Made by a program: the position numbers and the translations under genes | Shown here: positions 1 to 8,237 of the stretch, in pieces | Layout: every line of letters begins with the position of its first letter | Numbering within the stretch: position 1 is the stretch's first letter | From: Ignavibacteria bacterium | GTDB taxonomy: Bacteria; Bacteroidota; Ignavibacteria; UBA10030; SZUA-254 | Direction of reading: 5' to 3' | Assembly (NCBI GenBank): GCA_016178595.1 | Contig: JACOSY010000059.1 | Location: forward strand, 24,819 to 88,818 | DNA: 64,000 nucleotides | Notes under the pieces: model-generated | What the model saw: the letters and a program-made list of their open reading frames with translations, nothing else | What the model was told of the DNA's origin: nothing | Databases searched by the model: none

Positions 1-335
1 CCGATCTTCAACAAGAGCATGTTTTCTTGTACGGAAAAGCATCGGAGAATAGCGTCGTTGCCGATCTCCAAAATAAATTCCCTCTGGGGTTCCACGGCGA
101 CTCGATCGAGGTGAAGGGTGAAACGATTTACGACTCGACGCTCGCACTCGTGCAGTGCATTGAAAGTCCGTATGTTACGCAGGGACTTGTCGTGTGGATC
201 GCGCCGATGAGCGAGCATGCCGAGCCGGAGCTCGGTCCCTACGAATCGTCATGGACGGTAATACGAGGGAAGGAGGAGATCTCTTCCGGAACGTGGGAGG
301 TAACGGATGAGGATTTGGTGGTGGTGGTGAAGTAA
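1..335 (+). CDS. C-terminal part of a protein that begins outside the window
   Basis: The reading frame that starts at base 3 is open from the window edge to the TAA at 333-335, so this is the last ~110 residues of a longer protein; the internal TTG at 27 is not a convincing start. The visible part is beta-rich (alternating hydrophobic residues such as GLVVWIAP and DEDLVVVVK) and has no membrane segment. It is somewhat like the C-terminal region that follows the catalytic domain in some large secreted hydrolases, but this is a weak impression and I assign no function. It is convergent with the kinase gene downstream, 27 bases away. Confidence 0.6.
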   Translation, partial: DLQQEHVFLYGKASENSVVADLQNKFPLGFHGDSIEVKGETIYDSTLALVQCIESPYVTQGLVVWIAPMSEHAEPELGPYESSWTVIRGKEEISSGTWEVTDEDLVVVVK

Positions 336-362
336 AAAAGTTCTCCCTTCTGAAATCCAAAT

Positions 363-1580
363 TCATTTTCCCAGTTTTATCCTGAACGTCGTCCCTTTCC
401 CAAGCTTGCTATCTTTGACAAAGATCTTTCCCTTGTGGTACGACTCAATGATGCGCTTCGAGAGACTCAAGCCCAATCCCCACCCGCGCTGTTTTGTGCT
501 GTAACCGGGACGGAAAATATCCTGCCGCTGTTTCATGTCGATACCTTTGCCCGTATCCTTCACGTCGATGTAGACAGTGCCCCCCTTCTCGAAGATGAAG
601 AATGTGATCGAGCCTTTGCCATCCTCCATCGCATCGATGGCATTCTTAATGAGATTCTCGATTACCCAGCCGAACAACTCGCGGTTTATCTTAGCCGTTG
701 GATGATCCTGTGACTCGATCCGGATGTCGATATCCCGCCCGTCGCCGAAACGGGATGGAAGCCGTTGTTTGAAATATTCCACAATGGACTGGATGACGTC
801 GGAAAGATCTTCATCCTTTAAGCTCGGCTTCGAGCCGATCTTGGAAAAGCGATCGGTCACGCGCTGGAGCCGGTTGATATCGCGCTCCATCTCGGCAATG
901 GTTGTCACTTGTTTCGGATCCTGCGCCGCGTACCCCTTCATGATTTCAATCCAACCCATGAGGCTCGAGATCGGCGTGCCGAGCTGGTGCGCAGTTTCTT
1001 TCGACATTCCAACCCAAATATTACTCTGCTCGCTCCGTTTGATGGTGCTGAAACCAACGTAGCCAAGGATAATGAACATTCCCGCCACAACGATCTCAAT
1101 GTACGGCAGCCATCGAAGTTTCGTGATCAGTTCCGATTCACCGTAGTGAACATAGCTGACAACGATTGAATCCTGGATCGCAACTTTGATGGGCGGATTG
1201 TGCGTATCGAGCCGGCGGATGACATCCCGGAAGAATTCTCGTTGCTCTTCAGGAGAGAGTGTCGAATCGAAACGCACGTTCCGCGCATTCGTGGCGTAGG
1301 GGAAGAGGGGATCGCCATGAGCATCCGACAAGACCATCGGGAAGTCAATGGAGCGAATGACTTCGTCGAAGATGAAACTGTAATCCGACTGATCGCCGAT
1401 CTTGTCTGCCGGGCGGTTGGCGATGAACTCGAGCGACTTGGCATAAAGATCGGCGACTTCGCGCTCGCGCTCCAGAAGCTCCTTGACAAGCTGGCGCGTA
1501 TAGAGGAGCGTGCCGACAACAATCGCGACTGCGATGACGATGAGGACAATCTTGATATTCGCTGAACGCGGAGTTTGCAT
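363..1580 (-). CDS. Membrane-bound sensor histidine kinase
   Basis: 405 residues. An N-terminal membrane segment (about 9-28) and a second at about 158-178 enclose a ~130-residue periplasmic sensor region. The H-box has the variant ETAHQLGTPISSL with His198 as likely phospho-acceptor. The ATPase domain shows an N-box (308-319, ENLIKNAIDAME), a G1 box (DTGKGI, 342-347) and a G2 box (GWGLGLSL, 366-373). The protein should autophosphorylate and pass phosphate to a response regulator, but none is encoded next to it. It starts only 9 bases after the purA stop codon, so the two are probably cotranscribed. The signal sensed cannot be read from the sequence. Confidence 0.9.
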   Translation of the reverse strand: MQTPRSANIKIVLIVIAVAIVVGTLLYTRQLVKELLEREREVADLYAKSLEFIANRPADKIGDQSDYSFIFDEVIRSIDFPMVLSDAHGDPLFPYATNARNVRFDSTLSPEEQREFFRDVIRRLDTHNPPIKVAIQDSIVVSYVHYGESELITKLRWLPYIEIVVAGMFIILGYVGFSTIKRSEQSNIWVGMSKETAHQLGTPISSLMGWIEIMKGYAAQDPKQVTTIAEMERDINRLQRVTDRFSKIGSKPSLKDEDLSDVIQSIVEYFKQRLPSRFGDGRDIDIRIESQDHPTAKINRELFGWVIENLIKNAIDAMEDGKGSITFFIFEKGGTVYIDVKDTGKGIDMKQRQDIFRPGYSTKQRGWGLGLSLSKRIIESYHKGKIFVKDSKLGKGTTFRIKLGK

Positions 1581-1589
1581 TGCTGTTGT

Positions 1590-2861
1590 TTAGTGGACAA
1601 CGATGGTTTGGTCGCGCCGCGCGCCAACCGAGACCATGCGCACGTTCGCCTCGGTTAGTTTTCCAATCGCGTCAACATACGCACGCGCGTTTGTGGGAAG
1701 GGCATCGTATGTTCGCGCCTCGGCGGTCGAAGTCTTCCATCCTTCAAATGTCTCATACCGTGGAACGACCGCATCGAGCCTTCGCACATCGCTTGGGAAC
1801 GACTTCACACTCTTCCCGTCAAGCATATAATCCGTGCAGACCTGAATTGTTTCGAAGGAGTCGAGCACATCGAGCTTGGTGATGGCGATCTCGTCAATGC
1901 CGTTCACCATCGCGGAGTAACGGACGCTGACGGCATCGAACCAGCCGCAGCGGCGCGGCCTGCCCGTTGTTGCGCCATATTCAGTGCCGATTTCCCGAAG
2001 GCGATCACCGATCTTGTTCTGCTGTTCAGTGGGGAACGGTCCGTTTCCAACACGCGTCGAATATGCCTTGATGATCCCAAGAATCGAAACAATCGACGTG
2101 GGTGGAATGCCAAGCCCCGTACAGGCGCCGCCGCTCGTGGGGTTTGAAGAGGTAACATACGGATACGTTCCGTGATCGACATCGAGAAGCGCGCCTTGTG
2201 CACCTTCTGCAAGGATGCGTTTGTTTTCTTTCAGTTCGTTATTCAGGTACAACGCAGTATCGGTGACGTACTCGTCGATTTTTTTATCGAATTCTTCATA
2301 CTCACACACAATCTTGTCGACGTCGAGCTCGGTGGTTCCGTAGATTCGCTTGAGGATCTGATTCTTCTCTTCGATATTGCGCTTCAGCTTGCTGACGAAG
2401 ACGTCGCGGTCGAGCAAATCGACAATGCGGATTCCCACGCGCATGAACTTATCGATGTATGCCGGTCCGATGCCGCGGCCTGTCGTACCGATTTTCTCGG
2501 ATGTCTGCTCGCGCATCGTATCGAGCAGCTTGTGGTAGGGCATGATCAGGTGTGCGTTGTGGCTGATGAGAAGCCGTCCACTGATGTTGATGTTGAGTTG
2601 CTTGAGCTGGTTGATTTCATCCAGCAGCGCGATCGGGTCGACGACGACTCCATTGCCGATAACGCAGGTGACATGGGGATGGAAAATTCCGGAAGGAATC
2701 AGATGGAGGATGTGCTCGGTCTCGCCGATGACGACCGTGTGCCCGGCGTTCGCGCCGCCTTGGTAGCGCGCGACGATGTCGACATTCTCACTGAGATGGT
2801 CGACGATTTTTCCTTTTCCTTCGTCGCCCCATTGGGCGCCGACGACGATTTGTACGGGCAT
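1590..2861 (-). CDS. purA: Adenylosuccinate synthetase
   Basis: 423 residues, the usual length. The enzyme makes adenylosuccinate from IMP, aspartate and GTP, the first committed step to AMP, in the cytosol. The N-terminal phosphate-binding motif GAQWGDEGKGK (8-18) is intact, as are TTGRGIGPAYIDK in the IMP site, SNPTSGGACTGLG, and the TTGRPRRCGWFD segment near the C-terminus. It starts at ATG. The region just upstream holds a hairpin followed by a T-rich tract, which may end transcription from the gene before it or attenuate purA. The kinase gene follows after 9 bases. Confidence 0.97.
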   Translation of the reverse strand: MPVQIVVGAQWGDEGKGKIVDHLSENVDIVARYQGGANAGHTVVIGETEHILHLIPSGIFHPHVTCVIGNGVVVDPIALLDEINQLKQLNINISGRLLISHNAHLIMPYHKLLDTMREQTSEKIGTTGRGIGPAYIDKFMRVGIRIVDLLDRDVFVSKLKRNIEEKNQILKRIYGTTELDVDKIVCEYEEFDKKIDEYVTDTALYLNNELKENKRILAEGAQGALLDVDHGTYPYVTSSNPTSGGACTGLGIPPTSIVSILGIIKAYSTRVGNGPFPTEQQNKIGDRLREIGTEYGATTGRPRRCGWFDAVSVRYSAMVNGIDEIAITKLDVLDSFETIQVCTDYMLDGKSVKSFPSDVRRLDAVVPRYETFEGWKTSTAEARTYDALPTNARAYVDAIGKLTEANVRMVSVGARRDQTIVVH

Positions 2862-2876
2862 ATGTATCCAATAAAA

Positions 2877-2914
2877 GAAAATCTCCGATGGGATTCAAAC
2901 CCAGCGAAGATTTC
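2877..2914 (-). terminator. Hairpin with T-rich tail upstream of purA
   Basis: Left arm 2877-2892 (GAAAATCTCCGATGGG) and right arm 2900-2914 (CCCAGCGAAGATTTC) pair with two mismatches and one bulge. Read on the minus strand, the stem is followed by TTTTCTTTTATT and then the purA start. A second imperfect stem (2918-2924 with 2949-2955) lies directly upstream. The position after the stop of the preceding T9SS gene suggests an intrinsic terminator, but because the tail runs into the purA leader an attenuator role is also possible. Confidence 0.45.
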
Positions 2915-2958
2915 GCTAGAGCGAAGCGCGACTCATGTACAGTGAACCTCGCTCTGGA

Positions 2959-5955
2959 CTATTTCATCAGGATCATCTTCTTGGTGTCTGTGAAATACCC
3001 GCCTGCCTTTCGAACATCATCATCGTATGGGATAGCCTGCAAACGATAGAAGTACATTCCGCTCGGGAAGTTGCTCGCGTCGAAGTTGACCGATTTATAC
3101 CCTGCCTCTTGAGCCTCATCGACGAGAGTCGCAACGTCTTGACCAAGAAGATTGACAATCTTGAGATTGACACGAGCATCGGCAGGCAATGAAAAACGAA
3201 TAACCGTTAACGGATTGAATGGATTGGGATAGTTTTGTTCCAAGCTAAATTGATGCGGGATGCGCGATGCAGGATGCGAGTTTTCAAGCTCGTTCGGCGG
3301 TGCCGGCGGTTGCTCTTCCGCATTCGCCACGATCCTGATGCGTGCCGTGCGCAACGGTATCGCCGCGCTTGCATACGAAGAGAGAACAAGCATTCCGTCC
3401 TGATCGACTCTTACCCAATACCCCAGTCCATCGGATATTGTATCTGCTACTTGATAGCCTGATCCATCGTAACCAAAGAAGCTCGACGTCGTCATTCCTC
3501 CGGGGATACTGGTAATCGTCGATGCAGGAACGGGATCGGTGACCGAACCGATGATATTCCATCCCGTGTGAACAGGGATCGTGTCTTCATAGACTGCATC
3601 ACCCTGTATGGTGACACTCTGATTTGTGGTATCGACTTTGAGCCAATAGCCACCTCCAAACTGGAGCGTGTCTGCTGGTTGGTAGCCTCCATCGTAGATG
3701 AATGCACGAGAGGCGGCCATTGGATAGACCGTCGTGGTATGATTATCAGGGACACGACGGGGAAGTGACAGCAAATTCCAGCTTCCTGCACTCAGGCTCG
3801 TGAGTGACGCATTGGATGGTGTAAACTTCCACATCGCAAAGCCATTCAATGGATCGATCGTGTAGAGGGAATCTCCTCCTTTCGATGCGATCCCTCGGAT
3901 ATTCCCCAGTGCGCTTGTGACAGCAAGCTCTCTGGGATGAACCGGGTCACTCACGTCCACCGCACCGACCAAGCTATCGGCCCAGTAGCAGATTGTGCCT
4001 GATGCCGTCATCGAATAATGAGAGTTCACGGGAAGCGGTGTTGTTCTTCCAAGCTTGCCAATAAGACTGGGCGAGAAGGGATTCCCGTTCACGCTAAAGA
4101 CAAAGAAGCTGTCAGGACGATTCACGTACAAGTAATCCCCCAGTACGGTTACTCCAACGGGATGAGGAGAAAAGAGTGATCCCGTCTCAACTGGACTTGA
4201 CGGCGTGCGCAAGTCAACGATCCTCACTCCTCCATCTGTGGTGGCCAGATAACAGGTGCTGTCTTTCAGTGCAAGATCGTACACGCGGTGAGGGGATTTG
4301 AAGACTGATATCCGGCTGAGCGAACTCGGTGTGGAAGCATCGATCACTTCCAAGACCGTATCACGTGATATACTTCCTGCTTGTGTCAGAAGAAGTAGAC
4401 TTCCGAGCCTGTGGAGTGAGTTCGGCAGGAAAGGATTACCAGAGGCATGCACGATCCCTTCATAGCGACCTGTAACTTGCGGATTGGAGGGATCGGACAC
4501 GTTGATTGTTCTGATGCCACGAGCCGTGTCGCCATCAGCGAGCACAGAGTTGACGAGAAAAGCCGTAGACTCGTCTTGCGTAAAGACCACATCTGTCGTT
4601 ATTGCCCTGCTTCCGAACAAGTCTGAGACTTCTGTAATGTAGTGATCGTAGCCAAAGTTATTCAGTGTCCACATGCCGAAACTGCCTGCCGAGACAGCCG
4701 CAAGCGTATCGTGGAAGAATGTGATGTGGTTGGAGTATAGACCGGGCTGATAAAAACCGATATGCTTTAAGTCATTGGGATTGGTAGCATCGGCAATCCA
4801 CACTCGGTTGATATATGCTGCGTAAATCTCCTCACTATCTCTCAGGGCGATTGATAAACCCTCCGGAAGATATCCTATGCTTGTGTGTATTGAGTCCAGA
4901 AGAATCGGTTGTGAAGGATCAGATATATCAATCGTAAACAACGCTGGATAGAGGCCAGCCAAATATGCCTTCGTACCGGAGGTTGTCATTGCACTAATGA
5001 ACGTGTAGCCGTCATCTAAGTTTGTACTCAACTGAATATCTCCTATGAGTGCAGGCGAGGTCGGATTCGAGATAGTACAGATGCGGAATTCGTTGCCGTT
5101 ATCGCCAAGACCGATTAGCAGCAGTGTATCTTTGACCAAAAGAGATGTAAAATATCCCGTGAAACCCGCGGTTGAATACGTCAAGTGATCGGGATCGCTC
5201 GCGTTAACGATGTACAGGTCAATTGCATCAAGCGTTGCCAGGTATACATACGGATACTTCACTGTCAAGGAATAGGGCCGCTCGGGGAATAACATCGAGC
5301 CTCGGAGGTAGGGATTCGCGGGGTTGGAGATATCGACAACTCGTAGAAGTCCGCCAAAGGTTGTGACGTAGGCGAACGTACTGTCGACGACAACGCGGAT
5401 AGGGCTTCCACTGATTCCAACATACCCCACGAATTGCGGCTCGGTCGGCAAGGAAATATCCTCGATATAAAAACCTCCGGTTGTAATAAGAAAAATGAGC
5501 GAATCCCTAATCACCATGTCTTTAATGGTGGAACCCAACGTCACACGCCCGACAACCACTGGCGAAGCAGGACTGGTTAGATCAATCACTCCTAAGTAAC
5601 GGCCAATACCCGAATAGGCAAAACTTCCACGAACCTTAACGGCGTTCTCTTGACCAAACGATCTCGAGTGCTGCTGTTGGAAGTTGCCAGGTAAAGCCTC
5701 CAGCGGAATTTCGCTAGACGACTCTTCTTCACTTACCTCGTCATAGTGGGAGCGCAGGCGGTTAAGCTGAAAATCCGCCCGCTGGAAACGCCTCTCCTTC
5801 TGTTTCGCCAATGAGATGCTCGAGAATGGAATGGCAAGGCAAAGAAACAGTAAAGCCAAAGATGTCGCGATGGGATGCCAGAAACCTCGTGTACGCAGGA
5901 CCCCGTCGTCAAGTCTGAAATACCTACCTGCTCTTTCTATCTCTCTGTGATTCAT
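2959..5955 (-). CDS. T9SS-exported LVIVD-type beta-propeller protein
   Basis: 998 residues. A long N-terminal region with a hydrophobic segment at about 27-50 acts as signal sequence. Residues ~110-690 are repeats of the LVIVD kind ([49 protein letters not shown]), expected to fold as beta-propellers on the cell surface. Residues ~700-860 hold two tandem 'GWNIIGS...FFGYDGSGY...GLGYWVRV' modules that are also present in the large protein encoded at 23-26.7 kb. The last ~90 residues are a T9SS type A sorting domain ([33 protein letters not shown]). Function beyond surface display or binding is unknown. No enzyme motif was seen. Confidence 0.85.
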   Translation of the reverse strand: MNHREIERAGRYFRLDDGVLRTRGFWHPIATSLALLFLCLAIPFSSISLAKQKERRFQRADFQLNRLRSHYDEVSEEESSSEIPLEALPGNFQQQHSRSFGQENAVKVRGSFAYSGIGRYLGVIDLTSPASPVVVGRVTLGSTIKDMVIRDSLIFLITTGGFYIEDISLPTEPQFVGYVGISGSPIRVVVDSTFAYVTTFGGLLRVVDISNPANPYLRGSMLFPERPYSLTVKYPYVYLATLDAIDLYIVNASDPDHLTYSTAGFTGYFTSLLVKDTLLLIGLGDNGNEFRICTISNPTSPALIGDIQLSTNLDDGYTFISAMTTSGTKAYLAGLYPALFTIDISDPSQPILLDSIHTSIGYLPEGLSIALRDSEEIYAAYINRVWIADATNPNDLKHIGFYQPGLYSNHITFFHDTLAAVSAGSFGMWTLNNFGYDHYITEVSDLFGSRAITTDVVFTQDESTAFLVNSVLADGDTARGIRTINVSDPSNPQVTGRYEGIVHASGNPFLPNSLHRLGSLLLLTQAGSISRDTVLEVIDASTPSSLSRISVFKSPHRVYDLALKDSTCYLATTDGGVRIVDLRTPSSPVETGSLFSPHPVGVTVLGDYLYVNRPDSFFVFSVNGNPFSPSLIGKLGRTTPLPVNSHYSMTASGTICYWADSLVGAVDVSDPVHPRELAVTSALGNIRGIASKGGDSLYTIDPLNGFAMWKFTPSNASLTSLSAGSWNLLSLPRRVPDNHTTTVYPMAASRAFIYDGGYQPADTLQFGGGYWLKVDTTNQSVTIQGDAVYEDTIPVHTGWNIIGSVTDPVPASTITSIPGGMTTSSFFGYDGSGYQVADTISDGLGYWVRVDQDGMLVLSSYASAAIPLRTARIRIVANAEEQPPAPPNELENSHPASRIPHQFSLEQNYPNPFNPLTVIRFSLPADARVNLKIVNLLGQDVATLVDEAQEAGYKSVNFDASNFPSGMYFYRLQAIPYDDDVRKAGGYFTDTKKMILMK
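3252..3279. repeat. Four tandem heptamers (GATGCNN)
   Basis: GATGCGG, GATGCGC, GATGCAG and GATGCGA follow each other without gaps. They lie inside the 998-residue T9SS gene, in the linker at about residues 893-902, just before the sorting domain. Since seven is not a multiple of three, gain or loss of one unit would shift the frame and remove the sorting domain. Confidence 0.8.
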
Positions 5956-6024
5956 GCAACGTTCCTTCTCGAAAATCTTCTCGGGTCAAATGGAAACTGT
6001 ACGACTTCTCAGCTTCCACTCTGC

Positions 6025-6768
6025 TCAACGGAGAAGTAGCATCTTCTTTGTTGAAAGGAACGATCTAGCTTGTAAACGGTAAAAATACACCCCGCTAGGA
6101 CAATTCTCGCAGTCCCAATTTATGCTATACTTTCCTTGTTCTTTCATCTCATTCACAATCACTGCTACTTCTTGGCCGAGGATATCATACACTATGAGAT
6201 GCACAAATGCCGCCTCAGGAATAGTAAAGCGAATCTCAGTTGTCGGATTAAGCGGATTCGGATAGTTTTGTTCCAGGGAGTATTGGTAGGGCATCTCTCT
6301 TTCATCTACGTCCAAACTCGCTCTCATGCGCGAAGTGCTCAGCACGCTGGAACTACCAAGGGTCGTGTCGGCAACAGCGTACTGAGCCGAGTTTCCTTCT
6401 GTCCACACAGCAAGCAATCTATTTGTTGAATTCTTACAGGCAAATGCTGGATAGGTGGATGTAGCGGAAGTATTGGTCAATTGCTTCACCGATCGAGTAA
6501 GCAGCTTGTAGTAGATATCGTAATTTCCTCCGGATGGCTTCTCCGCCCACATCACGAGAGCCGTGTCGGTCGAGCTTGTCGGCTTAAAGCCAGAAATATA
6601 CGGGTACTGGGAAAGACCACTGGTGTTACTCAGGTTCTGATTGCTGCCCCAGGTGCCATTAGTGTTGAGTCGATAATAGATTTCATCGTTTGTACTTGAA
6701 GTATGCTCCTGCCAAACTGCAAAGAACGAGAGAGGGATTGATAGAGCAAGTGCACGATGTGGGTGCAT
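6025..6768 (-). CDS. Short T9SS cargo protein, probably internally deleted
   Basis: 247 residues. A short hydrophobic start (MHPHRALALSIPLSFFA) runs straight into what looks like a repeat unit: AVWQEHTSSTNDEIYYRL, later VMWAEKPSGGNYDIYYKL and LAVWTEGNSAQYAV. These resemble blades of a BNR/propeller-like protein, which would normally be several times longer. The C-terminus is a complete T9SS type A sorting domain ([35 protein letters not shown]). The ATG has a good ribosome site (AGGAGC) and there is a consensus promoter upstream. The abrupt signal-to-repeat junction suggests an in-frame deletion of earlier blades; the gene is probably still expressed and exported. Confidence 0.75.
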   Translation of the reverse strand: MHPHRALALSIPLSFFAVWQEHTSSTNDEIYYRLNTNGTWGSNQNLSNTSGLSQYPYISGFKPTSSTDTALVMWAEKPSGGNYDIYYKLLTRSVKQLTNTSATSTYPAFACKNSTNRLLAVWTEGNSAQYAVADTTLGSSSVLSTSRMRASLDVDEREMPYQYSLEQNYPNPLNPTTEIRFTIPEAAFVHLIVYDILGQEVAVIVNEMKEQGKYSINWDCENCPSGVYFYRLQARSFLSTKKMLLLR

Positions 6769-6804
6769 GAAAAGCTCCTATCGATGTGTGGGAGTGGCTC
6801 AAAT

Positions 6805-6833
6805 AATATAGGAAGACTTCCCGAGACTGTCAA
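6805..6833 (-). promoter_or_regulatory. Consensus promoter of the short T9SS gene
   Basis: On the minus strand TTGACA (6828-6833), 17 bases, TATATT (6805-6810), about 36 bases before the ATG at 6768. Spacing and hexamers match the best promoters elsewhere in this window. Confidence 0.7.
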
Positions 6834-6927
6834 GGGCGGCGAAGTTGAGGTGCCGTCCTGCTTTGCACACCTCGACTTCTCTCAGTTCGACTGGAATGAG
6901 GTAAATAAGGAAGAAAAACAGGTGGTG

Positions 6928-7269
6928 CTATTTCGCAAAGCTGCCGACGGCTTTCTGAACGGTAGGGTGAAGGTCGAAGACAGTGCTCAGTTTGGTGATG
7001 ACGAGGAGGCTCTCGATTTTTTTCGATGCGGCTGCAAGCTTCAAATCGCCGCCGGCATTCCGCATCGTTGTGAGTGCGCCGATGAGCATGCTCAATCCCG
7101 AACTGTTCATCGTCTGGACGCCTGCGAGGTCGACGACGACTTTCTTCTTCCGCTTATCGACGAGCGTGTGGAGTGTGTCGTTCAGTGCCGTGGCATCCGG
7201 ACCTCCGAGCACGCTTCCTTCAAGCCGGATGACGGTGATGCTATCAACGTCCTTGGTTGAGAGTTTCAT
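6928..7269 (-). CDS. STAS-domain anti-anti-sigma factor
   Basis: 113 residues when started at the ATG at 7269 (MKLSTKDVDSITVIRLEG); the longer frame upstream is only secF read out of frame. It is a single STAS domain, with DLAGVQTMNSSGLSMLIGAL holding the conserved serine that is phosphorylated in SpoIIAA/RsbV-type proteins. By family it should bind an anti-sigma factor/serine kinase and release a sigma factor or similar partner. No RsbW-like kinase or PP2C phosphatase is encoded nearby. Its start overlaps the end of secF by 26 bases, so translation is likely coupled to secF and secD, which is unexpected for this function. Confidence 0.85.
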   Translation of the reverse strand: MKLSTKDVDSITVIRLEGSVLGGPDATALNDTLHTLVDKRKKKVVVDLAGVQTMNSSGLSMLIGALTTMRNAGGDLKLAAASKKIESLLVITKLSTVFDLHPTVQKAVGSFAK

Positions 7270-8212
7270 AGCTTGGCTTTCCCGTGACGACAGGTTGTTT
7301 GACCTTTCCGAGCTTCCGGTTGGTGTAATCGAGCACGATGGCGCTCGCAATATAGATTGACGAGTATGTACCCGTTGTGATGCCAATGGTCAATGCAAAA
7401 GCAAACCCACGGTTCACTTCACCGCCGAAAAGGAAGAGGATGAGCGTGATGACGAAGACCGTGCCGGAGGTGATGATGGTCCGGCTCAGGGTTTCGTTCA
7501 AACTCTTATTGATCAGCTCCATCAATCCCATCGAGCGGTAGATCTTCTGGTTTTCGCGGATACGGTCGAAGATAACGACGGTGTCGTTCATCGAGAGACC
7601 GATGATGGTGAGGAACGCTGCGATCATGTTCTGATCGATCTCGAAGTTCGTCCACGGGGTGAGACCGTCGAGAAAGGAGATAAGTCCCAGCGTGACCATG
7701 ACGTCGTGGAAAAGGGCGACGAGTGCCCCGACGCCATAAATGAACTTAAACCGGAATGCCACATAGAGTGACATGGCTATGAGCGACGACACCACCGCGA
7801 GAAGTGCATTACGCCGCAACTCCGCTCCGACCTTCGGTCCGATCTTCTGTTCCTGCAAAACTTTGGGGCTATCGCCGCTGAACGTCTTGTTGAGTTCAGC
7901 TTTAATCTTGTCGCCGACGGTTGTTCCTTCAGCCTGCGACTCGGTCCGAATCAAAACGGTATTCGCGTTACCGTACGCTTTGATCTCGGCACGTGGAAAG
8001 CCGGCTCCATCCATCATCGAGCGAATCTTGCCGACATCGGAAGGCTGTTTGAACTCGACGATCATTTCCGTCCCGCCGATGAAGTCGATGCCGAAGTGGA
8101 AACCTTTGATCGCAAGTGATGCGATACCCAACACGATGACCGTGATCGATATGGTGTACCACATATTTCGCTTGCCCATGAAATCAATACTTGTCTTACG
8201 GAAAAAGCGCAT
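7244..8212 (-). CDS. secF: Protein translocase subunit SecF
   Basis: 322 residues, six membrane segments with the periplasmic domain between the first two. The N-terminus (MGKRNMWYTISITVIVLGIA) and the motif FGIDFIGGTEM (about 41-51) are typical of SecF, as is IGLSMNDTVVIFDRIRE in the fourth membrane segment region. Together with SecD it uses the proton gradient to finish protein export through SecYEG. It lies 25 bases after secD and its 3' end overlaps the STAS gene. Confidence 0.97.
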   Translation of the reverse strand: MRFFRKTSIDFMGKRNMWYTISITVIVLGIASLAIKGFHFGIDFIGGTEMIVEFKQPSDVGKIRSMMDGAGFPRAEIKAYGNANTVLIRTESQAEGTTVGDKIKAELNKTFSGDSPKVLQEQKIGPKVGAELRRNALLAVVSSLIAMSLYVAFRFKFIYGVGALVALFHDVMVTLGLISFLDGLTPWTNFEIDQNMIAAFLTIIGLSMNDTVVIFDRIRENQKIYRSMGLMELINKSLNETLSRTIITSGTVFVITLILFLFGGEVNRGFAFALTIGITTGTYSSIYIASAIVLDYTNRKLGKVKQPVVTGKPSYETLNQGR

Positions 8213-8237
8213 TCACATCTCCATTGAAAAAGTTAGA

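Noticed and set aside
2862..2958. tRNA-like GGGTTTGAATCCC on the minus strand
   Set aside because: It looks like a T-arm, but no acceptor, D or anticodon arms can be folded around it; it is explained by the hairpin upstream of purA.
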